64,000 nucleotides of DNA from Apostichopus japonicus (GCF_037975245.1 NC_092577.1:6107001-6171000), one strand, 5' to 3'. Shown: positions 27,665-40,584, numbered from the stretch's first letter. Program-made: numbers and translations. Notes: a model not told the origin generated them from the sequence alone.

Positions 27665-27985
27665 AGACTGTCATGATGCGTCCTCATCTTTAATTACATA
27701 GGCCCTAGTCGTTCTCGAAATGCACGCAGCGTACATAATAGTATGGTTGAATTTGTCACCGTGCGAATAGGTCCCGGCCGCCATTCTATCACGTCCATTT
27801 TCGCGGAACTGGTACTAGTTTACCGGTCTGTTGATCTGTGATGCATGATGTGTCAATTGACAACAGCTTCTTCTGTGTACTTGGTGAAGGATCGCGACAG
27901 CAGTGAATGTTTGCCTACATTCAAAACAGAATTCTGTTCCAAGCATATATGTTACACAATCTTCTTTTCTGTTCGGTCCACAGAA
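27665..27985. other. Junction between Penelope-like fragment and hAT relic
   Basis: No separate gene. The left end of the hAT element should lie here, but I could not identify its terminus. A pyrimidine stretch ending GGTCCACAG just before the hAT start codon looks like a splice acceptor, so an upstream exon may have existed. Confidence 0.35.
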
Positions 27986-29873
27986 ATGCCTAAACGCATG
28001 TGCCAGTTCACAGATGAACTCCAGAGGAAGTTCCCAGCATTTCAGAAAGGCCGTGACGAGTGGGAGGCGTTGTGCACCGTATGCAGCGCTGGGACACACG
28101 TGTCTGTGGCTCACAGGGGAGCGCTGGATCTGGAGCACCATCTGAAGACAACCAAGCACCAGATGAGTGTCCGTGGTGTGGAGAACTCGGGCAGTCTGTC
28201 TGGCTATTTCATACAACCAGGCTCCCGCATTCAGAGTAATGTCACTGCAGGTGAGGGTGCATTAGCTTATTACGCGGTCAAGTACCACTTTAGCTATCTG
28301 TCTATGGATTGCACGCCAGGCCTGATGAAGCAGATATGTAGTGACTCGGAGATCGCCCGGAAGATGACCTGTGCTCGGACCAAGACCTAGGCCATTTTGA
28401 ACAGTGTGATAGCTCCCCATATGCGTGGAGATGGTCATGGAAGCAATGAGGAGCATCTCTCACTGTGGCGTCTCAACAGATGCCAGCAATCACGGATCGG
28501 TGAAAATGTTTCCATTGCTAAATTAATACTTCGACTGGAAGAGTGGAGGGCTGCAAACCAAAGTGATCGACCTGCAGAGCCTCGCCGATGAAACAGCTGC
28601 CACGATTGCGTCCTACATCACGGGCATCCTGGAGGACAAAGATATCCTACCGAAATATGTTGCATTTTCGGGGGACAATTGTAACACAAACTTCGGTGGG
28701 CTCCGACGTGGTGATGGTAATAATGTTTTCGCCAACCTGAAGCGGTCAGTCAACCCCAACCTCATAGGGATTAGCTGCCCAGCGCACATACTGAACAATT
28801 GTATCCAGCATGGAGCCGACCGTCTGTCTGTTGACATTGACTCAATCGTGTTGAAGATATTTAACTTCTTCTCGATATACACTGTCAGGACGGAGGCCCT
28901 GAAGGAGTTCGCCGTTTTCACTGAGGTGGAGTACAGACCCCTGCTGTACCACAGTAGGACACGATGGCTCTCACTCTTCCCTGCAGTGGAGCGACTCCTC
29001 AACATGTATCCAGCATTGGCGGCCTACTTCCGCTTGCACGAGAAATGTCCAGTCATCATTGATCGCTTCTTTGACAACGAGATGAGTGAGGCATACCAGT
29101 GGTTTACCCACTCCTTGATGTCAGCTTTTCATTGTCACATCGCGAGCATCGAGAGGGAAGGGAACTCTGTAGTGGAGGTAATGGGGCATCTCGAATCGGT
29201 CATGGAAGTTCTCACTCAGCGCAAGGAGCAGGCCTTCATGCCCATCAAAGTGAAGGAGATCCTCGCCCAGAAAACTGATGCTGGATTCGAACAGGAGTGT
29301 AAGGTGTTCCGTGACGAAGTAAGTGACCTGTACACGACCTGTATCCAGTACTTGGAGGCCTGGACCCAGGACATGTTAGAAGGAGAGCTGTCGACGTTCA
29401 AATGGATGTCACTGTCCGAGATGCCAGAATGGGACAACGTGGAGGCCACTGTGATGTACCTGAACAGGATCGGTCTGGGGATAACAGATGAAAAATGCTT
29501 CGACCAGCTCTGCAATCTTCAGGCATTCTGCAAGGACAAGGCACAGGATGTGGACTTCAGAGACGCCCTTGCCCACCAGAAATGGTACCTGTACTTCACA
29601 CACAAGAAGAATGTGGAGTACTTCTCCGAGCTCCTGAAGATTGCCGAGTTCTTCTTTGCAATCCCCAGCCATAATGCAAACGTGGAGAGGGTCTTCTCGC
29701 TGATTCAGTCTCAGTGGACCAAGGAAAGAAACCGGCTAAACATCGACTCCGTCAGGGCCATCGTCATCACCAAGTACAACTTCAGCGACATGACATGTTC
29801 GGATTTCCATAAGCATTTGTTGGCTACTCCTTCCTTGTTGAGGCAAATCAGATCCTCAGAGAAGTATGCATAG
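27986..29873 (+). pseudogene. hAT transposase, broken by two stops and a frameshift
   Basis: A recognisable hAT-family transposase of about 629 codons. It starts at ATG 27986 (MPKRMCQF) with an N-terminal BED-like zinc finger: CTVC, then HHLKTTKH. The three catalytic acids are visible: D in STDASNHG (28479), D in FSGDNCNTNFGG, and E in NANVERVFS in the C-terminal dimerisation region. The insertion-domain cysteine motif CPAHILNNC is also present. Breaks: a TAG at 28388-28390, a +1 frame change between about 28391 and 28470, and a TAA at 28524-28526. Downstream of that the frame is intact for more than 430 codons. Few lesions suggest a fairly young dead copy. It sits inside the predicted NLR intron, on the opposite strand. 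Confidence 0.85.
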
Positions 29874-30149
29874 GTGCATAAATTCAGAGGAGATTTTGGG
29901 ACTCCAATTTGCCCTGTGGCACAGTACACTTTTTGTTAAATTTTTACTAGACTTGGAGCCAAACCATAACTCACTCAAGTTGGAGACCTTCCTGAGTCCC
30001 TATTAGAGTGATTTAGATTGCACCATTTTACATCTAGGTACCATTGAAAAACGAAAAATTTTCCAAAGGGGAGGGGGCACCCCCTCCCCTTAGACCCCAC
30101 CCCCAGGACGCGGATCAGTGTCCTGCTTTTTCAAAAACAAATATGGTAA
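29874..30149 (+). mobile_element. hAT element 3' non-coding end, inferred
   Basis: After the transposase stop, 30015-30125 resembles the right part of the MITE at 1887-2259. Both have a CACC-TTTTACATCTAGG-like block, CCAAAGGGG, CCCTCCCCTTAGACCC and CCCCCAGG, in the same order. The segment ends with GGTAACCCTACTCCTAG, a possible terminal repeat. This suggests the transposon and the MITE share an end, but no left terminus or target duplication was found. Confidence 0.5.
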
Positions 30150-31576
30150 CCCTACTCCTAGTCATATAAGAAAAGGGCAGCCTAACTGATGCCTACAGTA
30201 CTAGTTCAATGGTTCTAGTTATAATACTCAATACTGGCGCAATGCCAGCATAAAGGGTGACCTAGTGTTATGAAATAGTAATGCTGCCTCTTTGATGTTA
30301 CCGACACACTCCATCGAGACACCTTACAGGCCTCTTGTATATTTATCTAGGTCATGGATTCAGTTTTTCCACGAGAAGTTTTTAACTATCTTATTGAATC
30401 TTGGTACAGGGCCTTTTCCCAAAATAGATTCCATTGTGTCTGTAGAACATTCGAGAAGGTTCTCTCACGTGGTATGGAAGTTTCCATAGAAAAAGGGGTG
30501 GACTTCCAAACTCCCAACCAATCAGGGCAGATCAGTGCCAGCGCACTTATTTTTATATCGTTAAGTTAATACAGGATGGTCAGGTTATTGGCTGCCTACT
30601 GATTGTGCGCAGAGGGATTTTATAGAAGTAAGGTATAAAAGGCGGCACGGGGGCCGGAAATTCTCCACTCCGTCACCAGTTCGTCGCTTCGTCATTGCTT
30701 CGTTACCATTTCATCACTCCTTCTAATTGCTTAATTGACGGAGTCAAGTCAAATCATTATAATTTAGTTTTATTTGTAAAGAGAATCGACAGAGAAGAAA
30801 TTATACCGAATCACTAATCAAATCCGATCTTGTCAAATTGTTTTTCTGTGAACTCATTGTTTTCTTCCGTTCGAGACATCTCCCGAAGAAGCATAAATAC
30901 GGCATCAAGATATCCCAGTACCTTTCTATCGCGAGTCCCGAAATAGTATCACCATCGGAGGAGACGGGCTCGTCACAATATTACACTAGGCTCAACACAA
31001 TGTAGGAATTGCTGATATATGGTGATGCTAGCCTGTGTTACAGTGTTAGTTGCTTACAAGTTGAAGCCTGGGAGGTTTTCCTCCCTCAGAATACTTGGAT
31101 CATATTAGTTTATTGAAGTAGTGTTCAACACTTGCGAGATCATCCAACTGTCCGAAAATTTTTAGTTAAATTTAGTCTTAAACACCAACTCTTAAAGTAC
31201 TCCGGAGTTGTTTCCTCTCATGGGATATTGTGGATTTAAGTGCTGACCTGCCATTGAGTAAGGTCAAATGACATGCAAGGTTTTCCAGAGATTGAGAGTC
31301 AATATTTCATCATATACAAGCATTATTGTTGTTTGTGTGACCCAAAATACTCAGTAGGGGCTATAGCGCCCTTCCCAAAATACTGCAGTGCTTAACAAGT
31401 TAACACTACCCTTACTGATCCAAGACAACCCATTATCGGAACATATCCATAATTTCCAGGGTTTGTGCTGATAATGCTCATTTCCTATTGTCGTGTCTTC
31501 AGCTTCAATATCACGTTTACATACTTTTACATAATTACTTACTTTGCTGTGAATGTCCATGTAGTTAGCCAGAGAC
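30150..31576. other. Non-coding within the intron, about 1.4 kb
   Basis: No supported gene. Short frames at 30292-30569 and 31351-31674 have no splice context, and the second runs into the hAT element that follows. Confidence 0.4.
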
Positions 31577-31584
31577 ATACACAT

Positions 31585-33054
31585 TAGGGATGCACCGGAT
31601 ATCCGGTCCGGCCTGACAATCCGGCCGGATAGTGAGCAATTATCCGGTTCCGGTTCCGGCCGGATATTTTTCAAAATCCGGCCGGATCTTTTTCAAAATC
31701 TTGCCGGATCTTTTACAAAATCTGGCCTGAATTATGAATTTCTTAAAAAGGTGTTGTAATTAACTTAAATCAATGTAAACTATTTCCAACAATTAATAAA
31801 AAACATTCAAAGTAAGGGAAAATAGGTTTAACATGTTTCATTTAATTTTCTTAATCGTCTGACCCACTGTTTGTAAAGATCAACCAAAATAATACAACTA
31901 CTGTAATAATATGAAGCTATATACAACAAAATACAGTTAGCAGTGAAATCATTTCTTGCAGCCTTCATCAGTTTAATATTGTGCAGTTAAAATAGACCAT
32001 TCATATACAGTACTTATCAGTCAAAATACTGTTCCATTGAATCTTTACTTTCCCATTATTGTTGGCATTCATGTTTTCTCTGAATTTTTATGTGTGAAAC
32101 AATCTCTTATATGTTTAAATACGTCTGAATTTTTTGAATTCCGCAAAAACCATTTCATCTTAAAGTTCATTCTTAAACCTTAGAATAACTTTAATTCTCA
32201 TCAAAAAAGATTAATTCCAGGGCTGACAATGAAAACAATTTCAAAAGTAACCTTGCTACAGTTATCACATACAGAGACAATTATCTTAGGAAATAATTTA
32301 ACAACATGTGACTGATCTAACAAAATGATTTCCATATTTATATCTTTTTGAGGTTTCAAGCTATCATTCCTTAAATAAATATATCTTTAAAATAATTTGT
32401 TGCAGAGCATGCAAGTCTTCTTCATACATATTGTAACGTTGCCATTTGGGAATGTAAACAAATGAAATTTCCCGCTTTCACTGTATGTTAAACATATTTT
32501 CTCAAATTGTGATGAAGGAAGACAAGTTTTTCTCCAGTTTTCTTTAGCTCATTGCAACCTAGACTTGAATGACTGAATGACTGACTGTGTGTACCAAATA
32601 ATGAATAATGAAAGACAATTCTAAATCCAGATAGTAGTGTTATTACAACAATTAAATGATCTTTTTTATTTAGTATAAAGTATGAGATTTGTGAAATGTA
32701 GCTTCCCGTTTTAAAACAAACTTCATATGTAATATGCAGTATTTTTCCAGCAAACAAATTTACATACTGTATCAAGCTTGACAACAATAATATTGTACAA
32801 CTGATTTTATTAAAGAATGTAGATTACACCACTTCAAGTCGTATTTAATCTCATAAATGAGGTCTTAATTTCACCTTCTTTATAATATGCGTATACCTCA
32901 CCTAAGATTTGCTCCTTGTTTCATACTTCTCTCTACTTCTTATTAATGATTTTCTTGTGTAATGAAAAAAATCCGGTTCCGGCCGGATTTCATGTACTAT
33001 CCGGCAAAATCCGGTTCCGGCCGGATCCAAAAATTTGGATCCGGTGCATCCCTA
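31585..33054. mobile_element. Non-autonomous hAT element, 1,470 bp, perfect TSD
   Basis: Termini are TAGGGATGCACCGG on the left and its near-exact complement CCGGTGCATCCCTA on the right. An exact 8-bp duplication, atacacat, flanks it (31577-31584 and 33055-33062). Both subterminal regions are packed with TCCGGTTCCGGCCGGAT-like motifs (about 31600-31730 and 32970-33045), plausible transposase-binding sites. The interior of about 1.2 kb is AT-rich with no transposase frame. Eight-base duplications point to the hAT superfamily. The exact duplication suggests fairly recent insertion. Confidence 0.85.
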
Positions 33055-33399
33055 ATACACATACTGTATCTATTTTTGACTGACATTTTCAATATAGCCT
33101 ATCATTAGGACTTAATTTTCATTCACATCATTTTCTTTTCTCTTCATTGGGTTAACTTGAGTTATCCTGAAGCAAGCGATTAGGGGATCACCTATTCCAC
33201 ATGTAGTTACCATTTTTGATGGAAGCTTTCACACTGTGCTGACAAGGAAAATAAATGTTTCATCAGCTGACCAATGATCTGATTCTTGCTGGATTAATCC
33301 AGTACTTGGTATGTTTGTAATGAGCTTGCCATGACACAATAGCTGCCTAAACACCCTCTGGTACATATTACAATTTGCCAAACTGAAATGAAAATTTCC

Positions 33400-34900
33400 T
33401 CCGATAGTCCATCGGGGCAGGCCTCAAATGTGCTTAAAAATGTGCTCAAATGTGCTTAAAAAACGACTTTCGTTGCACATATTTAGTACCAAGGTTTGTT
33501 GGTTGGAAGTTGTAGAGGGATGTCCTAGGAACATTTTTCACGATGTTGGATGATTGGAGAGGTGTTATTTTTCGAGTAAACAACAAACAAATGACGTCAC
33601 TCTAATACGGTGTATGACGATTATAACAAAGCAGTTCCTTGTCACAGCAACACGAAAACGGCATTTAAATGCATTTGAACTTATTAGAACCAAGATGTTT
33701 TTGTTGATAGGTATAGAAGGATGTCCTAAGATTATCTTAAGAGTTGTTGGATACTTGGAGAGAAGTTACCTTGCGGGTAAACAACAAATTACCTCACTAT
33801 GAAGTGTGGGCTAATTTAAAAATCAGCAACGACTATTCACAGCAGCATGATAATAGTTTTCCAATGTTACTAAACCTATTTAGAACCAAGGTTTGATGGT
33901 TGGATGATGTGAAGAAATGTCCTTAGAATACTTGAAGAGTTGTTGGATGCTAAAAGAGGTAATACTTTACGAGTAAACAATAAACATATGACGTCATAGT
34001 CCATCAAGGCAGGCTTCAAAACGTGCTTAAAAAACGAGTTTCGATGCACATATTTAGTGCCAAGGTTTGTTGGTAGGAAGTTGTAGAGGGATGTCCTGGG
34101 AACATTTTTCGCGATGTTGGATGTTTGGAGGGGTGTTATTTTTCGAGTAAACAACAAACAAATAACGTCACTCTTGTACGGTGTACGACGATTACAACAA
34201 AACAGTCCATTGTCACAGCAACATGAAAATGGCATTTAAATGGTCTTGCACTTATTATAACCTACATGTTTTTGTTGACAGTTTTACAGGGATGTCCTGA
34301 GATTATCTTAGGAGTTGTTGGATGCTTGGAGAGAAGTTATCTTGCGATGTTATGACCTCACTACGAAGTGTGGGCTAAATTGAAAATCAGCAACGACTAT
34401 TCACAGCAACATGATAATAGTTTTTAAATGTTACTAAACCTATTTAAAACCAAGGTTTGTTGGTTGGATGTTGTAAAGAAATGTCCTTAGAATATTTGAA
34501 TAGTTGTTGGATGCTAAAAGAGGGAATACTTTACGAGTAAACAATAAGCATATGACGTCACAATTATATAGGTTGGACGACAATTAAAAGTCAGGAGTCT
34601 TATTTAGAAACAGGATGTGTTGGTTGAAAGTAATGGAGCGATATCAAAATGATATTTTAAGAGTTGGTGGGTGCTAGGAGAGGTGTTATTTTAGGAGTAA
34701 ACAATATACATATGACGTCACTCTGATACGTTGAAAGATAATGAAAATAGATCAGTTTCTTGTCACAGCAAGATGATAAAAATAATTAAACACAGTATTA
34801 AGAACCAGGATGTGTTGGCTGAAGTAAGTGAGGAATGTCCAAAGTATATTTTAAGAGTTGTTGGATTCTAAAAGCAGTGTTATTTTTCGAAAACAAAAAA
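33400..34900. repeat. Complex tandem repeat block with CRE-like sites
   Basis: Several diverged units of roughly 170-200 bases carry AACCAAGGTTTGTTGGTTGG, GGATGTCCT, GAGTTGTTGGATGCT and GAGTAAACAA in the same order. A larger repeat of about 570-590 bases is also visible: TGTCCTAGGAACATTTTTC at 33522 recurs as a close variant at 34092, and AGTCCATC at 33406 recurs at 33998. Most units hold TGACGTCA or a near match after the GTAAACAA block. Coding frames here are chance products. Confidence 0.7.
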
Positions 34901-36009
34901 TTCATGTTGTGTTAAACATAATTTGAAAAAATGCATTTTAAATACTGTCCGTCTCCTGAAGTCTGCCTCGAGACTCACCTTTAACGCAAATGTAGCTGGT
35001 CAAAAACGCAGTGACCAGGCAAAAATATATGTTTTTAGGTTTTGGAAAATTACAAGTAGCACCTTCCCATGAGAGTAGGACCGGATAACTTGAAAAGGCG
35101 TAACGCTCACACAAAAATAAACATAAGGAATATATAGTAGGTTTACTATGCACATGAACCTTTTATTAAAAACAATGGGGTAACTTAAACTTTAAAAATT
35201 TAAATAATATAAATAGGAAACTAACAGATCTTATCAGAGCTGTTAAGTCTAACAAGAAATCCACTGAACTTTTTTGAAAATAAAATGCCTAAAAGTCCTA
35301 AGTTTGAACACAATCGCGGCGCGGGTCAACCAAATAAAGTCGCAAAATATAATTACTTCCTTGGGTTACTTCGATCAGGGCAGGTTCACTCTGTTGGGGA
35401 CGTCTCGGGGGTAGGTTTGCTCTCGGGACGGCTCTAGACCAGCTTGCTCTTCACTCCCTGGTATCTGGGCCCATTGACCTATCAGCTGTCAATTAAGTTA
35501 CTAAATAATTATCAGGCACATTACTTAACCCGAATCTTAACTTATAAATGGGTCTCATCAGTGTCCTTAAATAAATTTGTAGATACACATCCATCACCAA
35601 GAATATTCCTTCCTAAACAAAATAGCTAAGTTAAACTGTCTATTTCGCCAACAGTGATAGAGGCATGGAGCCAGTACATGTATTCCTAGAAAACAAGGGC
35701 CACACAAAACAATTACTATGACAAAGGTCACACAGGGCCACCTGACCACAAACTGTTGCCCTGTAGTAGTAGCAAAAAAGTGAAACTTTAGGGAACTCCT
35801 CAATCTACCAAAGTAAGTTATTCATTGTGAAATGTATAAAACAAAATAAGGAAAGAACGGAAAAGATCAAATGAATAAAACAAATTGGAAAATGAAAGAA
35901 AATGATCAACATAAACAACAACAAAACACTGACCAGGTAATGCTTTGGTTACACAAACAATCCTTTCTGAGTTATATGACTTCCTCGTCACTGTCAACAT
36001 GACCAACAC
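34901..36009. other. Non-coding within the intron
   Basis: No supported gene in about 1.1 kb. Short frames only. Confidence 0.4.
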
Positions 36010-36300
36010 TCATAGCCACTTGCTAAGGAAGAAGTAGTCTTCCTCTGTTACAGTATATGTAGACAGAATGTCTTGGGCAATAGCATTGTCATCCTTTCAT
36101 CACATCTCTGTTCAGCGGCTTCTTTGAGCCATTTTTCAGCATCTCGTGTCAGACACTGAAACAGCTGTTCTGTCTGCCCGCTAACAGATCTTCTTCCTTT
36201 CAAAAACTTGAGTCCTGATTGTGCCAGAGAAATCTCTGTAGAGGAAGCACCGCAAATATCCTTGTCTTTGGCACCGATCGGCCTGCACTTTCATCTGCAA
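36010..36300 (-). pseudogene. Decayed coding relic, MADF/BESS-like tail
   Basis: On the minus strand, after an acceptor-like TTGATTTGTTGCAG (36301-36314), the sequence reads protein-like in three successive frames. First comes DESAGRSVPK, then KDKDICGASSTEISLAQSG with VSGQTEQLFQCLTRDAEKW and LKEAAEQRCDER, then DNAIAQDILSTYTVTEEDY ending SKWL and a TGA at 36010-36012. Two single-base frame changes are needed to join them. The acidic, amphipathic tail resembles C-termini of MADF/BESS or Myb/SANT-like DNA-binding proteins, but this is weak. A short ATG segment at 37207-37230 (MIQYTNDE, donor GTAACT) ends in the phase that fits DESAG and could be its first exon. Confidence 0.45.
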
Positions 36301-36314
36301 CAAATCAAAACCAA

Positions 36315-37206
36315 ATTTGTTTGGTTGATACAGTATTTTGAATTGTCCTGTTGATCACACTGTGGTTCACATTAATTGTCTACACTGGAACTCGACTAAT
36401 AAGCCATCTGATATTCCATTTATTTCAGTGTAAGCCATGTGCTTGGTAGGGCATAGTTACAAACCCACACACTACAAAGGTTTGAGAACACATGCAACGC
36501 TACTTGACAGGATTTCCCATACTAAAAGAAGACCTCCCCATACATGCATGATGTATCAAAGTAAAATAAACCAAGCAAGATGTTTGATATAAAACATTTT
36601 ATCCAAATTTTTATAAGTGCTGTAATAAGACTATAGGTGCAACTAAATTGAGTGCCATGCTGATACTAAATAGCTGGAAACTTACATATGCCAACTCGCT
36701 TTGTAAGGTGTACAAAATACAAGAAGGGATCTGAGACTAGGCAATACTGTAGCACATTGCCTAGGCCTATATACTTAGTTGCCTCTGTATAAGCTAAATT
36801 ACACGCTACATTTGTTTGTGTGTGTGCCAGTACTACCAGCAGCCATAGAGACATGCTCTGAGCTTAGTAAGGCCCTGTTTTGACAAATTAATCCAAGACT
36901 AGAGGCTAGACCATAGGCCGATATTGAATATTGATAGGCCTAACGTTAGTCTGCCTATCGAACCTACACTGGTGTTGATTTCATTTCTTTGTTTCATGAC
37001 AAATAAAACATGAAATAAATGGTATCATAAAATAACAGATACCAGTATATAGTAGCTGTCGATCTATCCTTCATGGGTGCTACGTTAATCACTTCTAGTC
37101 TAAGGCAAACTAGTAGTAGTATAGTATTGAAGTTATGTATACTTTCTTGTCACAGTAATGCTCTAGGCCTAACATGAGTATCAGTAACAGGCCTTGAGTT
37201 ACCTTC
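36315..37206. other. Non-coding within the intron
   Basis: No supported gene. Includes GTAG-rich low-complexity pieces near 37110. Confidence 0.4.
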
Positions 37207-37639
37207 ATCGTTCGTGTACTGAATCATGGAAGCACCTTCTAGGTATGAAAATTTGCCACCCTCAATACTGCTTCATATCTCGGCACATTTGACGCTTGTT
37301 TGCCAACTGTTGGCTGTAAATTTCGTTAGTCTTTCAGCCCATCGTGATCTTGTTATACAGTACGTTATGCAGACGAATTGTAAACACGTACCAACGTTAC
37401 ATACACACAGTCTGTGCATATGCATCACGCCGAGCCGAGCAGTTTCTGTATCAGCTGACATATCACATGCCATACAATAAGGATTTTGATTGGCTCTTGA
37501 CTGAAAAATCGCTGCGTTCGGAGAAGTCCTAACAACGCAAAGCTGACTAAATAAGTCCGTCTTAAACTGCTGTTTACTCTTAAGATAACACTTCCCGAAC
37601 CATCCAACATCGAGAATTGTAATTAGCATATGAAAACAC

Positions 37640-37735
37640 ACCATAATATGGGATCAAACCTTGGTACTAAATATGTGCAACGACAGTGAACGATATCGAG
37701 CCTGTCCCGATGGACTACGAGACTCAAATGAATAA
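37640..37735 (-). repeat. Dispersed inverted copy of the 33-34 kb repeat
   Basis: Read on the minus strand, this has TAGTCCATCGGGACAGGC and then TTGCACATATTTAGTACCAA with GGTTTG, matching 33406-33500. It lies about 4 kb from the block in opposite orientation. The unit therefore behaves like a mobile or dispersed repeat and not only a tandem array. Confidence 0.6.
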
Positions 37736-39186
37736 AGTCTTCTAGAACTCCTGACACTCCTACAATGGTAAGACTGGAAGTCAACTTGTTGGTGTTAATG
37801 AGAGTATAGTAGTTTAGGTTACCTGCAAATATGTCTTCTGTTGGGGTACTTATTTTCTTCAGATTAAAACCAAAACTTGAAATACCATTGTAGATTCCAT
37901 AATACTGTACATAGGAACATTAAAGAAGTCAACTCAGTCTGTATTGTTGAGCTATGTGCTAGAGGTATTTGTAATGACTACCCCATCAAACAAGAAAAAA
38001 ACCCAAGAAAGGTCACACATAAGTCACACAACTATGGGTATAATCTTGAACTAATTTGTTTGTTATGATGTTTATTTACTGTAGTACAGTAGAGATGATT
38101 GTTTTAAGCATTTTAAGCAAATATTGGAATATGATTCGAAACACAATTGGACAGTAAAATACAAATCAACTCCACCTTTGATATTCATCTCAAAGAGGTC
38201 TATCATATCAGCTAAAAATAATAGTTGGGTTTACTTATCCATTAATCGTTAATATTTTTCTTCAAACTCCTGATAAACTGTCGCACACCAGTTCTACTAT
38301 CCACAATCTCATCCTGTCAGGTTAAATCAACTTTATTCAAGTAAGGTGTACACAACACCAGTGACAGTGAGAGCCAGGCACAGTTCCATGCCCAATTGTG
38401 TCACCTGGCCAACTTTTTAAGTCTTTGTTTATCCTAAGGTAAAGTATATTATTCTTTATCACATATTTCACTGGGCACTCAACGGACAACTGTAGCCCTC
38501 ACCCAACCCCATCGCCCTCCTCACACCAAGACTGCACAGAACAAAGTGTAATGAAATAACAGTATGTATCAAAGTCTGCAGATTAGACAAACATGTACTT
38601 TAACTCAATCAATAATATTATAATGTGAGCATTCAGAAATCCTACAAATGATCAACGTATAGTCAGTAAGTTAACCATTGGTTCCTAAAGTATGTGAACA
38701 GAATCATTCATATTTTATTTCCAGGCTCCATTCTATTTTCAGGGCTGTATCATTATAAGTCGTGTTTCTCAATAAAATATAAACCAGATTGTGGATTGCT
38801 AGTGGTATTACTTAAAGTTTGACTAAAGATTCAATGCTTGTCTCAATTTCAGATTAATGATTCTTTATATTTTCAATTAGTTTGGTATAGTTGAGCTGTA
38901 CAGTATATTCACCGCCGGAAGCATAATGAGATCTTGAACTCATCTTGTACAGTCTATAGATTTGTATTTGAGTTGTATTAGTTTCTTTACATTGTTATTA
39001 TAATTAAAACTGAGTAATTTAGTTTGAAACTACAGTAGCATACCATATGTTTATAATAGCTGTGCTCTGTGTTTGACAATGTTAAATGATAGAATGCTGC
39101 TACTTGCAGACCGGGTGATTACAATTTACATTTTTAAAAACATTATTACTGATGACCAAATGCATTTTGTTTTTTCTCATAATCAG
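37736..39186. other. Non-coding within the intron
   Basis: No supported gene in about 1.4 kb. Confidence 0.4.
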
Positions 39187-39286
39187 GTAAACTGGAATTA
39201 TTCAGTCCTGAGATCAGCCTTTTTAGGGATTTACCATATCCGGATTACAGCTCTTGGAAGAAATTTGTACAGTTTTCATGAGCAGG
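39187..39286 (+). CDS. Candidate exon, unknown nested gene
   Basis: A plus-strand segment preceded by TTTTTTCTCATAATCAG and followed by GTAATG. Two frames are open for most of its length. One gives KLELFSPEISLFRDLPYPDY then SSWKKFVQ before a TGA. The other is open throughout and ends SFHEQ at the donor. Its first bases resemble the start of the exon at 40585. Weak support. Confidence 0.25.
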
Positions 39287-40584
39287 GTAATGATTGTATG
39301 GTCAACCACCTGATTCTTACCCGACCCACCCATCCCCCTCGTCCATGAGAATACAAGTGTTTAATTGGATATTTTTACTCCATGACGTATGAGATAATCC
39401 CAATCACTGCAAAAGAAGACATAACGTATAAAACAACCTAATTAGAATGCTGCTAAAGGTTGTGTCTTAAACTCAGGGATTCTGTGAGACCTCTTTTGTT
39501 CACTGTTTCTCTAACTGTAACAAATTGTACCATAATTGTAGGTTTCAAGAGGATGAAATTCTGATGCCAAGTACATCTCTCATCTTTCAAATCTGACCAA
39601 TTTTAATGGTCATTAGACATCCATTGTTTCATTATGAAACAATTTATTCCCATTTGAGCATATAATGCTATTGACGGCTTTCTGTTGTTACTGTCTCCAG
39701 GTTGAGTGGATATTATGTAATTTATGAAATGGTCCACCTATCCCATCATATGAAATATTTTTCATGGAGAATGATAGGTATTGAGTATTGCACTATGACA
39801 AGCAACAGTTTATGATTCTATCACAGAAGATCATGCAGCACAATATGACAAGTGCTTGTAGGATTCAGCATGTTACGCCATCTGACATACTTAATGCATT
39901 TTGTATTCTTTTCATGTTAAAGCTATTGTGTAATTCAATAATTTTGTTATAAGTGTGTTGTTATGGGGGGGGGGGGAGGTGTCAGGTTGTTGTACATTGA
40001 CAAAGGTGGAAATAAAGTTACTGGGACAGTTGTGAAGCAAATAAAACAGTTGTGGAAGCATATACAACAACATGTATGTATTAAAACAGCCTCACCTTGA
40101 CACTGATATACTGATTGTTTGAAAAAAGCAATCCAGACCAGTAACTAGGTCTAACTTTGCTTGTCTTCGAAGTAACAAAATTAGACATTTGGTGTTAAAA
40201 CAAAAAACCAATCATGTTAAAAGTACCAAACTAGAAAGTGTGCTGATCAATTAGCCGAATCCAAAGGATTACAAACATGTAACCAAATTTAACCTCTTGT
40301 TTTGTTTATGGGTAAATTTTCAAAAACTGTTCAACTTGAAAATACGAAAAAAGTGCCTTTCAATGAAATAAAATGAATTTGTAGTCTATTGAGTTGTTTC
40401 AGTGACACAATGTCATTTTAGCATTAGCTTGTATATCTGTGAGCAATAGAAAAACTGTGGAGTAAATATTAAAAAGACAAACTCAATAACAAACATTTCA
40501 TTGTTTGCATTAAACATCTAGTTCTGATATTCTCAATAAACAATAAGTGAACACTGATTCTTATTGTCTTTATCTCCTCGTTAG

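Noticed and set aside
28613-29672. Three minus-strand frames inside the hAT gene
   Set aside because: Antisense shadows of the transposase coding strand.
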